A stretch of DNA of 31,715 bases from Bigelowiella natans CCMP2755 (GCA_000320545.1 ADNK01002050.1:1-31715); one strand, 5' to 3'; shown: positions 20,439-31,511, counted from the first letter of the stretch. The notes: generated from the sequence alone by a model not told the origin. Numbers and translations: made by a program.

Positions 20439-23192
20439 CTGCCCCAGTCTCTCTTTCTCTGGAATGCCAAAGTTTACTAAATACAAATTTGCAAAGTTCA
20501 CAAATTTACATCCAATCCAACGTAGTTTAGGTTGGAAATTCTATATTTCATATATTCAAGTGTGTGTGAGTGTTTATGTGCGGGTGTATAGATCCATCAT
20601 CTTAGCCAATATGCTTTATTCTTATGTTGATACCGTAAAACAGTGATCCCATTGCTTCTATCAAAGTGGCGAAAGCCGTACACGAAAAGAGATGGTTTAA
20701 GCAGAAGACTTTGAGTTATAATAACAATCTAATCATTGAGAGGATAGCCCAAGCTCTTAGGGAAGAGAAACGACACACGGTGAGTCACTGAATTTCCTGG
20801 ATACAAATAATAAATTAGGGTAAAATACATGTTTCTACGACGCATTGATTTTTTTTTCTTACTTCAATTATTGCTTCGTTTATCTCTGTTCCATTGATAC
20901 AGATATTTGCAAAGTTCACGTGCAGAATGGGGAAGCTTATTGCTATGGGTTTGGTCGCTTCCATACTTCCAAAATTAAGAGAGACCATATACAAACCACA
21001 TGAGAAGTGGGGACTATCCAACTACGATCCCAGAAAGCGTTTTAGGACACCTATTCTCATCATAATCAAGCCAATATCTAAGGTGGTCGGAACCGTGCGT
21101 GAATTGAACGAGGGATGGATGTTCGGTCAACGACTGGCGCAGGATTGCAGTTACTTTCAAGACAAAGTTGCTCTCGCAATTCACAAACCAACTGAAGGAT
21201 TACTCCGAGACAATTTCGATTCTAAAGACGACTATCTCTTCCATGTCATCACGCAGGCATCGTTCACGATGACAGAAGATTATGAAGATGAGTTTTTCAG
21301 CGGCTACAACACTATCATAATCGATGAGGTGGATGATTTGTGTGCGAGTAACGGGGATACTGCAACTATGAAAAGGCTTCAGAGATTGAGGGAGAATGAG
21401 GAAAAATGCGGTTTTCAACCGTTCATGCTCCTCCTCTTTAGCTTCACAGACGAGAAAAAGACAATTGAGAAAGATTTTTTGGGAAAAAAATATATCTCCC
21501 TGGAGAACGCCAAGATGGTCACCAACAAGTTATCAGAACCTTTCATGCTAGACATAATGAGCAGGCAGGCACGAATTTCACGATATGATAACACCTGCGA
21601 TCGTTTTAATGAAGGCTTCGGTTACAAGGAAATCAAGGGGCTTACATTCGCGGAGTACCGATGGGCTCCTTCTGGGCATGGTGCAAAGATGGACAAGTTT
21701 GCGAAAGACTTCATCATAACAAAAGGGAACCTACCCAAAGGGTTTTCTCTTGATGGGGATGCTGACCACAATTGCAGAAAACATATTTATGAAAATTGGC
21801 TCGATGAACACGCAACAAATACGAAGAACGGACTGTATAATGTCGATAGTCCTTCCGCAGTGGTCTTCATTCCAAATCATGATAAGTCGATTCCCACGGA
21901 TGCGATGTACTTGAAGCCGAAAGATGAATGCTACAGGAATTGCACAGACTCTTCTCGAGAGATTCCGAAGCAGGATTGGATAGCCAAACGAATCGAGAGC
22001 TTATGCGACATCCTTATGCATACCGTTAAAAAGGGGTTCTATCCTGTAATGCAAGTGCAAAATCCCTTTAGACCTTCTAACCCTCTTCACAGCCTCCTTT
22101 CATTCTGCCCAGACCCGGATGCAAAAGCGAAGCGGTGGAAAGATATCGTAATTAAAATTATGCGAGGGAAGAAAGAAAGGCGCCTGACTGCGGCCAAAGT
22201 TAAGAAAATTTTCGAAGATAAAATTGAAGAGGCCTCATCGGGCGAGATCAAAGATCTCAAGGAAAACTTCATTTTTCAACGGGAATTCGATTCTGAACGA
22301 TCCATGCTGCTTACTGGCCTTCTTGATGAAGATAAGACCCTCAAAGGTAAGGAATGGGTGCTTAAGCTGACGGATAATCACACAGTTGAGGCAAACAACA
22401 AGCTTCGAGAACTAGCCAGCTGCATGGTAGACACTCTCGAACGTCTGGAGAAGGATAACAAGGATGATGGGAGTGATTACTGTCGTCTTAACAAGAGTCT
22501 CTTCATGCCCCTTAAAAAGCTTGAGAAAAAATTAAAACGAAAATCCCAGAGCAAAGAAGCTGATGACTTTGAAGAGCTTTTAAACAGGAATGCTAAAAAG
22601 TACAAATTCGTCATTTTCTGCAAACAGAAACATCGCCGTGGTTCAAGCTTTCCTTCTGCCTGTTCAGTACTCTTCCTAGTAAAGAACATGAATCGATGTG
22701 ACATAGATCAGTCGTGTATGCGACCGACTTCTGGGGATCGAAGGAAACCAAAGCAGTATTTCCAAATTACAGTTCTTAGCAAGGAGGTTTATACAAGAAT
22801 ACGTAACTTATTCTTTGGTACAGGAAAAGGAGAAGGTTTTTATCCTGCGCACGAGCTAACGTGCGACATTAAACATCAAATTTGTTACTTAACGTCTCAA
22901 GTACAGAGCATGAATGAACGCTGTAGGAAAATTTGGAAAAATTACAAAGAAGCCAAAATGAGCGACCCAAATCTCAACTATCCCAACGTAAGCTAATGCA
23001 TCATCTCAAGCGACGACTATGGTAGGTACAATCAAATTGAAATCTATTTGTTTTAGGATTTGGATACGCAATCTAAAGAGGCGGAAAAATTCCTTAAAGA
23101 CTTGAACAAAGAAATAGATGAGTTGAAGAAGAAGCTCCAGACACAGCGAACACACGAGAAGGGTAATCGATATTTCACATCCTATCCTTGGG

Positions 23193-23241
<49 letters not shown>

Positions 23242-26200
23242 CATATTTTAAGTTTTTATTTATTTATAAATTTATTTGTATATGTTCATGTGTGTATTTC
23301 GTGAAGATGATTGCGGAAGAATGGAGGCGCATAGAATTCGTTTGAGTTTTATGAAAACTCACGCTTACGTGTAATCAGATGTTACGAAACGCTCAATCAA
23401 CATGTTGGAAGATGTTCGGGATCAAGACTTGTCTTCAGGCGAAAAGAAAATAGAGGGAGAGGGGATATCAGAAAGAAAAAAAGAAAAATGCAATTTGAAA
23501 GAGTGCGTTGAAAGGATTATCGCTTTAAGGGATGCGGAACGAGTTGCTGGAGAGGCAAAAGAGCATATTGAAAAGGACAGAGACGCCATTCTTCAAGACA
23601 GAAAACGTTTTGAGGAAGCTAGAATTCGGATGGAACAGTGCATTCAAAAAAAAAATCTCTCTATTCCCTCATTCGATTGTCTATCAAGGTTGATGAAGTA
23701 TAACATATCAATTGAAAAAATTTTGAATTTGTGTGCTTTGTGTAGGTATTTTCTAGCATTGATTTGGGAGCGGTACAACTATCTCCTCCAGGATTGCTTT
23801 TTCAACCGTCTAAAAAATCTTGGAGACATTCGAATCATGGATAGGCTCTCCGAACTTAAGAATCTCGAAGATGAACTTAAAGAATCAACTGTGCTGTTCT
23901 ATTCTGCGAGACTCGTTCGAGTAGATGATCTCGAAGACTGCCATCACCACAAATGCCCTCCCACATTCATGGAACTGCAAAATCAACGAATCTCATCAAA
24001 GGATATACGCACCTGTTGCATCCAGCAAATCCATCATCTTGGAGTAAAAATGTTGGACATCACGGGTTCCGTGCACAAATCTCTCAGGGATTACGATTCA
24101 TTGAGAGATCCAAATCTCAAAATGACTTTTATCGAGAGAATCTTTCAACGAGAGCGCGGCTCGAAGGATTTGTGGCCACTATGGCACCAGAATTGGATCA
24201 ATGAACAGATTCAGTGTATTTGTTCCAAATTAAAGCAAGAGGCTGAAGAAACGATGAACAGTATTCATGATAGCTTTCCTCTTGCCTGCGAGAAAGTGGG
24301 CAATGGACTAGGCAATTCTAACGAAAGAAATGAGACTTCGATCCAGGCATACAAACATTTCACAGCCTTATCTTTCGAAAACCAGGATGCTTTAATGAAG
24401 GGTAAAGATCAGATTTTACAAAAAAGGACACATCATTCTGAAATTCATCAGTTAAAAATGCTAGACGAGAGCAAAAGCACCAAGGATGCAGTATATCGAT
24501 GCTTTAGGCTCTTAGATGGGCTATACCAAATGACCTCTTCAGCTGAGTTTACGATAAATTTTGACGGAGACTGTGATAACTTAAAGCCCATCAATACCTG
24601 GATTGGTCAAGATCTCAAGCGGCTCATTGCAAAGGAACGAGATCTTGGTGAGAGCAAATTCGAGTTTTTCATCGAGGAGTTCGGTGGTGAGAGTAGGGAT
24701 GGAGTTCAGCCGGAACAGAAGGTTTTCATTGAAAAATCTGTGAGGGAGCAAACTAGCTTATTAGTGGAAAGGCCACTTAAGAGGCTGCTAGTCTACGTGA
24801 CTGAACCTCAGATGATGCCTATCAACGCATCTCACGCCTCCATAGATTTGGCTGAAGAACACAATTCTACTAACGGCGAAATGGATCTTGATGAGGAAGA
24901 TGTTCATGAAGATCATACGAGTGATAGCGTTACTAGTGAAGACAACAGCACTGGGAGTGACATTGATATCCCCTATTACATCGAACTGAACTGTATTAAC
25001 CAGCAGAGGAAACCCTTTAAAATCCCAGTTGATAGTAAAGAAATTGGTTTCAAAATGTTCCAGTATTTGCTATCGAAGTGGCAGACCAGTGAAGGCTTGC
25101 CCGGGAGATACGAAATTGTTGAACCATGCCCAGTCATAAAAGCATATGAAAGATTGGAAGTTCTTTTTCATGATGACAATGAACCCAAAAAGAACGAATT
25201 GTATCGTATCGTTGATCTGAACCAAGAAGAGGAGGAAGAATGTGAGGATTTGAGGGAAGGAAGGTGGTACCACCTCGACGAACTCTCTAAGAGAGGCCTT
25301 TACCACCTCATCGACGTAGATGGGTCCAAGACGTGTAATTTGGAGGACAGTATGGCATACATTTCGGACAGGAAGAAAACTCTCCTTTCTGTTAAAGTTC
25401 TGGAAATTGCCAAAGATGTGATACCGCTTGGAGCCAAAATTTATAGAAAGGTTCCAACTTTTATCGTCTCTTTTTCGGAGGAGGAGAAGATTCTACAAGT
25501 TGAAAAGGAGAACGCAATTGTAGAGGACTTGATCACACGCTTCTTTGAAGGAAACGACGAAGTTGATAATCATTACATGTGCCTTGTGAAAGGCAATAAC
25601 GTTCGCCGTCTCGAAGAAGACGACCCACTATGGAAGATAGAAAGTGAGATCAGGAGAACCAAGTCCCAATTGAGACTGTTCGAGGAGCAAAGAAACGCAG
25701 TTTTGGTGCTTGGTAACGACCATTATGAGACTCTTCTGACTAAACCTCGCCAAGCGATAGCCAAATTGAAGCAAAATGCGATTGAAAAGTTGTACGAAGG
25801 TTCAAAAGAATTGTTCACATTAGTGGGAGGAGACAATCAAAGGATTGAAGACTCATGGACTCTTGAACGTGTGAAAAGGGAGTACCCAAATATCTCTTAT
25901 TTCATTCTGAAAAAGTTAAAAAAAAGCAATATCGATGTCATCTTTTCCTATCGGAGGCTACTTAAGTCGGTGGTGTATGGAAGCACATTCCATTTGCAGG
26001 CAAGACTAGAATCAAAGAGAACGGATGTCGAGAAGTGGGTCATAGAAAATACTAAGAACGATCAGAAATACGCTTTGAATTTGAATCTTAGTTTGGTCGA
26101 CGGTAGCACAAAGCACCCTATAGATTGGAAAGATACTATTCTACAATGCTGCAGAAGGTGCGTAAAGAGTTCATCTAGTAAGCTAGAATTCGCCATCGAG

Positions 26201-26353
26201 TGCAAAGGATTGGCGTCATTTCGCCTCTGCTCAGTGACGAAAACAAAGCGAGTGCGCGGAGTTGGAAAGAACAAGGACGCTATTTTCCGTGAGCCTGTTC
26301 GAAGGAGAAATTCAGATCAGTACTTCCTATGGATGACAACGAGCAGGACGTGA
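18316..26353 (+). CDS. Giant protein: zinc-binding N terminus, SAM-like segment, SF2 helicase core with degenerate Walker A
   Basis: Ten exons join in phase: 18316-18415, 18749-19314, 19390-19633, 19715-19753, 19943-20044, 20132-20330, 20644-20779, 20903-22987, 23057-23162 and 23379-26353, giving 2,183 aa to the stop. Zinc-like sites: C40/C44 with H61/C63, and C81-x2-C84 with H110-x3-C114. An acidic Ser/Asp region (about 325-350) and a SAM-like helical segment (about 367-415, weak) follow. The helicase core spans 463-1100: degenerate motif I (TCRMGKL, G472-K473), Ia ILIIIKP, II IIIDEVDDL (D603-D606), III-like LLLFSFTD, IV-like AVVFIPNHD, V-like GSSFPSA, and VI DQSCMRP (Q1065, R1069). Coiled coil covers 1158-1290. 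The rest is unrecognised, with an acidic stretch and repeated strand-helix modules. Exons 4 and 5 are the least certain. The frame may continue into the next open frame. Confidence 0.7.
18656..23236. repeat. Intronic microsatellites of the giant gene
   Basis: (TG)n at about 18656-18720 lies in intron 1 (333 nt). (TG)n at 20400-20437 lies in intron 6 (313 nt). (TA)n at about 23197-23235 lies in intron 9 (216 nt). The shorter introns of this gene (69-87 nt) have none. Confidence 0.9.
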
Positions 26354-28341
26354 ATCTCTCTGAAGGACATCGGGCTTGCCAGTATTTTCATGAGCTCAAC
26401 ATAAAGTATCTGCACAACATGGATATGTTCGTTCAAATGGTTAATATAACACTTCTCAACGATCATCATAAAACGGAAGAACAAGAGAATGCATGGAACA
26501 AGTTTTTGGCGTCGTTGAACGAACAAATGTCTAACCTAGTACCCAATACTCCCTTTCCAGTACAGTTTGATTTGGAATCTAAAGAAGATGAGAGGTTCAT
26601 TTGTGAACTTCTTTCTAAAAGGTGGGAACCTATAGGCCACATGGAAGCTACACCGAGCAATATTCGTAAAGTCTACAAGAATCAGGAAAAAGAAAAATCC
26701 AAAGGCAGAGATGTTAAAAAATACCAGTATTTCCTTTCAATTGAAGGACGAACTGCTGTTAAAGTCATCAAGCTGGACTCTTCGAGACCAATTAAGCAAA
26801 GAGAGCGATCTGAGAATTTGAAAGGAAGTTACATCAAATTGGTGTGCAAGAAGTCTAGACTTCCTCTGGACAAGAAGACTGTCAAAGATGCTACAAGTTA
26901 TTTTGAGGTGCTCCTCAGCTTCCAAACTCTATCTCTCACGTCAGGGCCATCTCTCACTCTTGGAGAATTTAAAATGAAGAAGGGAATTAACAGGAAGGAA
27001 GTCAACAGGATGCTCTGTCACATGTGGGAAAATCAAAACCAAAATCTAATATCTAATAAGCACGTGGACGGTGAATATTCAGCGATGGCGTTCCGCCTCC
27101 AAGACCCCGATGTGGGTAAACGGGATTCCAACAAAGACGAATCAAAATGTGATTCGAACATGGATGGATCACTACTGAACGCAATTGTGAATATGGAAAA
27201 GTACGACCCCACTCTCTTCGACGGTCTTCAAATCATAAGTGGCTACATTCTTGATCAGAATAAAGATTTCGTAAAACCACTCCGTGACGAAATTCGCAAG
27301 CTCTCGAGTAACGATATCAATTACCTGAGTTACAACAAGTTAGTTGTAATATTGCGTGATCTCCTAAAGCTATCGTGTTCATTCTCATGCCTAGGCAATT
27401 GTAAAGATTGCGTGAACTTGGTGTTCGTTGTGTTACAAATTGTCCTCCAGCAGCTACAAGGCAAGAGTTTGAAGTCGAAACTTGCACGTGGGTATAAGCA
27501 CAAGGACTATCTTTCCGCAACAGAACATGGTATTAGATTCAAAGAAAAATTCTTCACAGCCAAAACCAGAACTAGGTCGAGGGAGTGTAGTGTCTCCCTA
27601 ATGTTCCAGCAAAATGTCGTTCATAATCACATGAAAGAAACTCAAGAAACCAATAACACACACTACATCGAGGCCCTCCGTACCATGCAGCGAGCATCAT
27701 TTGATGATGAAAAGGATGGCACGCCAATTCTGCTGTCTAGGTTGTGTGAAAAAGATCCATCGTTTGCCAATGTGTTCACAGGATTTGGTTACGTGTTCGT
27801 AGAGTATGGCAAGCTTCGTCCACACTCCACCTCCATGCGGCTGATCGCCTGTGATGGTGAACAAAAACATAAGTACGATATCTTAATGAACAAATCGGAG
27901 CAAAGTGAGAACAGGATAGATGCAATGAAAGGGCTTATGATAAGAAAGGGGGACGTTTTAGACAAGATTCATTTGAAGACCTTTCAGAACATTGTAAGCT
28001 CGAACAGAGGTCTGGTACTCGCCACAAAAATTCGGTATTGCATCAAGAATGAATTTTTCCCCTATTTATCTACCGATTCATTTACATGCGATGAGAGCTT
28101 CGATGACGACATTTATCGACTTTTGTGGATTCTCTTCTCCCAAGCTATGGGAAGACGACTTGATTATGACTGGAAGCCAGAAGATAACGATTGGTTTCAA
28201 ATTTTGGTCAACCCTCGAAGAATCAGGTTCAAAGAAAAACTTTTCCAATACCTCTCAGACAAGATTCAGGGCAGTGATGAGGACTATGAGTTGCCACCAT
28301 GGAAGAAGCAACGCACTCGAATTCAAGATCCACATCACTGA
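26329..28341 (+). CDS. C-terminal continuation of the giant protein, or separate overlapping ORF
   Basis: A 670-aa open frame starts at ATG 26329, overlapping the end of the preceding frame by 25 nt in another phase. The frame is open back to about 26293. I recognise no family. Its first part (PFPVQFDLESKEDERF, then CELLSKRW) resembles segments of the preceding frame (PFKIPVDSKEIGFKMF, then YLLSKW, near 25010), which argues that both belong to one protein. A joining intron could be 26158-26315 (AAG|GTGCGT to TTCAG, 158 nt, in phase), giving a total of 2,793 aa. That segment, however, reads as coding. A 32-nt intron (26289-26320) also restores phase, and a sequencing indel is possible. The C terminus is basic (KKQRTRIQDPHH). 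Confidence 0.7.
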   Translation: MDDNEQDVNLSEGHRACQYFHELNIKYLHNMDMFVQMVNITLLNDHHKTEEQENAWNKFLASLNEQMSNLVPNTPFPVQFDLESKEDERFICELLSKRWEPIGHMEATPSNIRKVYKNQEKEKSKGRDVKKYQYFLSIEGRTAVKVIKLDSSRPIKQRERSENLKGSYIKLVCKKSRLPLDKKTVKDATSYFEVLLSFQTLSLTSGPSLTLGEFKMKKGINRKEVNRMLCHMWENQNQNLISNKHVDGEYSAMAFRLQDPDVGKRDSNKDESKCDSNMDGSLLNAIVNMEKYDPTLFDGLQIISGYILDQNKDFVKPLRDEIRKLSSNDINYLSYNKLVVILRDLLKLSCSFSCLGNCKDCVNLVFVVLQIVLQQLQGKSLKSKLARGYKHKDYLSATEHGIRFKEKFFTAKTRTRSRECSVSLMFQQNVVHNHMKETQETNNTHYIEALRTMQRASFDDEKDGTPILLSRLCEKDPSFANVFTGFGYVFVEYGKLRPHSTSMRLIACDGEQKHKYDILMNKSEQSENRIDAMKGLMIRKGDVLDKIHLKTFQNIVSSNRGLVLATKIRYCIKNEFFPYLSTDSFTCDESFDDDIYRLLWILFSQAMGRRLDYDWKPEDNDWFQILVNPRRIRFKEKLFQYLSDKIQGSDEDYELPPWKKQRTRIQDPHH

Positions 28342-29959
28342 TGGCGGAGAGGAATCCAAGCCAAGATGATCAACATCGTTGCATGTGTTTGAGTGTCGTT
28401 CTAGTTGTCGATAATTGTGCACACACTGTGCTAGCTATGAACTGCATTGTGCCCTGCGCGCGCCACATTCTAGCATGTGCTTTGTGCGTGTTGGGCTGCA
28501 TGTCTTTGTGTGCACATGCATGTCGCTGATGCTGACTTCATCATCACAGTCACCCGAAACGTGAGACATGTGGTCACATTGATGAAGTGATTAAATGTTT
28601 TCATTAGGATGACCATTGAAAAGATTTGATCACTTAATTGCATCTGTCTCACATTGATGAATGTCACATGCGTGAGCAGCAACCACTTGATTGTTGGCAT
28701 GTGCTTCACTCGTTGCCAAGTAATTAAGCGTCACAGATTGGCTCAAATGCCGGAGCATCCGATCGATCCGTCTGCGCCTGAACACCACGCAATCGCCACA
28801 AGTCGTGTCGCGCGTGCATGTGCGCCAATCACGACATGTTTGATGGCAAGTAGGTTGCAATGTGCGCCTGTTTTGACATCAAAGTCGCAAGGTGTTCCAT
28901 TTGTTGAGCGCAAGCTGCTGCTCCTCACACACAAGCACGGAAGCCAGAAAGCGTGAAAAGCACATCTCCACCCTTCGTCTCATCTCTGCGGTCATCGGCG
29001 CGCAGTGTTCCGAGAAGAAACCAGCCAGAGCTTCTAGGAGGAGGGCTAGCTAGCTAGCTAGCTAGCTAGCTAGAGGGGGGGGCGTCGTGGCGCTGAACAT
29101 CGTTGCCATTGCAACAACATGGTTTGAATTTCGGAGCAAGAAAAAGGTTTTTGAGAATGGCTAGAATGAACATCGCGTTGCAAAACATTTCAAAATCGAT
29201 TTTTTCACATTCTGCGTGCGTCAAATTCTGACGCAACCGCTGGTCATGTTTGACGACTAGAGTTGCATCCTTGTTGCGTGTGTGAGCCACAAATGTGCAT
29301 TTGAGATTTTCCGAACCTCTACGCAGGTGTAGAGAGTGCGAGCGAAGCAATGGAAGTAGCTTATTTGATGGTCATTTCCGAAGATGGTGCAAGTTTGCGC
29401 GCACTAGCGCACTGGAAGCCACCACCAGGAGCTCGTAAGAGTCCACCAGACTGCCTTCGCAATGCATGGAATGTTTTTTGTGGTTTTCCAAGCTTTTTGA
29501 TGAAATTTGGTGCGGCCACCATGCTCGCAAAGCCGGTGTTGCAAGTTTCTGCTGGTTGTGTCATCATGCGGCATGCTACATGCGCTCAGATCGCGTAACA
29601 ACAACTGAGGAAAGTGCAGATTTGTGTTCACCATCATCATTGCTGTCTTCAATCAATTTGTTCGTGTTCATTTTGACATTCGAAGATGCAACGCCGGTGT
29701 CATCTTTGAAATGCAACAGTCAATCGATAAGTCTAAAAGTTTCTGTGCCGATCGGTACAAGTTAGCAAGAGCAAAGGGAAATTGCAACGCACGATTGACA
29801 CGAATTTTGTCTTTTGTGTCTCTTTGCAAGTGATATTCCTTCGATCCGTGCCCTACGTGAACAATGAAGCGTACAGTTTCTCCTTTACATATGATGAAGG
29901 AGGAACACAACACACACACACACACACATACGAAGACACAGCCCAACAGCTATCTCACT
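28342..29959. other. Long spacer, no supported gene
   Basis: About 1.6 kb with many short frames but no family signal or consistent exons. The longest ATG frame is 29350-29598 (plus, 82 aa, beginning MEVAYLMVISEDG), which I cannot support. It is rich in words such as GCAA, ATGC and TTGATG. It contains a (GCTA)n run and a (CA)n run (about 29909-29929). Confidence 0.5.
29045..29073. repeat. (GCTA)n microsatellite, about seven copies
   Basis: A perfect tetranucleotide repeat of GCTA, self-complementary in register (CTAG), followed directly by an eight-G run. Confidence 0.95.
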
Positions 29960-30217
29960 TTAGGGATTTGAATGGCCGTGAGCACGGAAGAAATCTTCCA
30001 GCCTTGTTCTAAGCTCACGGGCGGAATTTGACAGCAGTTCCCTTCTCCTAAACTTAGATCCAGCGGTCAGTGGAGCGCTCGGATTGCGCATGAGCGCCGA
30101 TGCTTCGTCCTCTATCTTTCCCCACCATTTCTCGAGATGTAGGAGGTAGTGAGAGGCCAGGCACCGGCTGCGAGACACCACTGCCGCTACGAGATCTGCG
30201 TTTGATGAACCAACAGT
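29960..30217 (-). CDS. Probable last exon of the PDZ-protein gene
   Basis: An open frame of 85 aa plus stop follows a good acceptor (ACTGCAAACTCAG, ending at 30218). It reads as a real helical protein end: VGSSNADLVAAVVSRSRC, LLHLEKWWGKIEDEASAL, SARELRTRLEDFFRAHG. It is on the same strand and just downstream of the PDZ gene. I could not find a phase-matched donor in the preceding exon; the best donor there (TCCG|GTAATA) is phase 1. It may be spliced through a small exon I missed, or belong to a separate gene. Confidence 0.5.
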   Translation of the reverse strand, partial: TVGSSNADLVAAVVSRSRCLASHYLLHLEKWWGKIEDEASALMRNPSAPLTAGSKFRRRELLSNSARELRTRLEDFFRAHGHSNP

Positions 30218-30354
30218 CTGAGTTTGCAGTAATCCAAATAAAGGAAACGCCTCCCTCCGTCTACAGGACGGTGTGTGGCGTGATTATCTATAGACATCTC
30301 GCCTACCCCCAAAGGCAGGTCCTTCCCAGAAAATATTAGTAGTCTATTTCATTC

Positions 30355-31511
30355 TCAAATACAGACTTTGCTATTACCGGATTTGAGACCAAAAAGGGGC
30401 CGATCCTCTCCCTCCACACGGCATGTGCTCCAAAGCACGTGAAGAAGAAGAGAGTCGGTCTCGAGCACAGCGGCTCTGGTGAGATTCGTCTCTTCTTTCA
30501 TCGTCTCCTCCGCCTCCCTGCCACACCGCACAACCAAAGCGTAGAAGATGGTGCAATATTCGTTAGGTGTTGGACTGAGAGATTTACGAAAAGCAATAAG
30601 ACCAGACAGCAATCTGAACCTTCCTTGACGACTCTCTTTCTGTTTCAGCTGCGACTCTTGAGCAGCATTTATCATCTTCTTCTCGTCCTCTACATTGTTC
30701 TGAGGTGCTCCGTGGCTGATGGTGGGTGGTGGCGGATATCGTAGCGAGATGGGGAACGGCGTCGGCAAACGATTCCGCGCTTGCTTCCATATCTTTATCC
30801 AGCTCTTGAAGCCCTCTCCTATAGGGCGCGGAGAGAAGAAGAAGAAGAAGAAGAAGAAGAAGATGGGAGGAGTCGCAGATGAGTATTTAAGAGCAGTGAA
30901 TACGGCGGTTCTTTTCCCTGGCAATTTCACAACGGGAAGCACACACCTTCTTTCACTGGAATTCCGTCGATAGCCACCAGGACGGATCGGGGTAGCACAC
31001 CAGCCTTGGAAGCCGGCGTATCTGCGACGAAGATGGCGTCATTCAAATCATGATGGATTGCATAACCATGATTCCGCGAGGAGGGGAGCCGGGAGTGATG
31101 TTGGTAAACATACAGAAGACGATTAGAATCATGATCACCATGCTTGTTACGGCGTGATAGGTTGAGATGGGGCAGAAGGGTAAATTCTATGCAGACAATG
31201 TCCACTAGCACGCTCTCTCCTACTTCTAACAATGAGCTTCCCACAAGATAGGTACCTTTCTTAACTTCCTTGACCTCCGTCGTCTTATTCCACATCACGC
31301 CGAACTTCGGTGCCGTCACAAAAACAGTGTAGACGTCACCAAGGGGGGGGGGGGGGGAAGTTGTCCTGCTTTCCCTCGTACGACGGCTGCACGGCCCACG
31401 GCCTGTAAATGCAGCATCACCGTAATCATTTCCAGTAGTATCAGAAGGGGCTTGACCTAAACAAGTTGTTGTTATTTTCTTTCGACTTGGATATTCCTCC
31501 CCCTCCATCAT
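30355..31511 (-). CDS. PDZ-domain protein (ends unresolved)
   Basis: Exons that join in phase are 31511(?)-31256, 31021-30947, 30818-30620 and 30517-30355. Joined, they give a PDZ-like fold: YTVFVTAPKFGVMW, then TPASKAGVLPRSVLVAIDG (the usual PxxxAGL...GD/LxxI-G pattern), then GFKSWIKIWKQARNRLP and ISLRYPPPP. A charged helical tail follows (EEDKK/QLKQKESRQ-like, then EAEETMKEETNLTR). PDZ domains bind C-terminal peptides and scaffold complexes. The N-terminal frame is doubtful: a 15-G run at 31343-31357 (plus strand) lies inside it, and a one-base change would switch it to an alternative frame reading VQPSYEGKQDNF. The stop at 30355 may also be bypassed by splicing at TCCG|GTAATA toward the exon at 29960-30217. 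Confidence 0.65.
30835..30862. repeat. (GAA)n run, serving as pyrimidine tract of a PDZ-gene intron
   Basis: On the transcript strand this is (TTC)n, 15-45 nt before the acceptor CCTATAG at 30819 of intron 30946-30819. The poly-Phe frame across it is not coding in the spliced model. Confidence 0.85.
31343..31357. repeat. 15-G homopolymer inside the PDZ-gene 5' region
   Basis: Fifteen consecutive G on the plus strand (C on the coding strand, Pro codons). Its length sets the reading frame of the N-terminal part of the PDZ gene and is error-prone in sequencing. Confidence 0.9.

Noticed and set aside
18316-28341. Giant-virus or virophage insertion as the source of the large frames
   Set aside because: The locus has many GT-AG introns, and no capsid, polymerase or packaging hallmark is seen; the helicase core alone is not evidence of viral origin.
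30439-30973. Plus-strand frames over the PDZ gene, including a lysine-rich one
   Set aside because: The lysine run is the (GAA)n tract, and the opposite strand holds phase-consistent exons with PDZ motifs.
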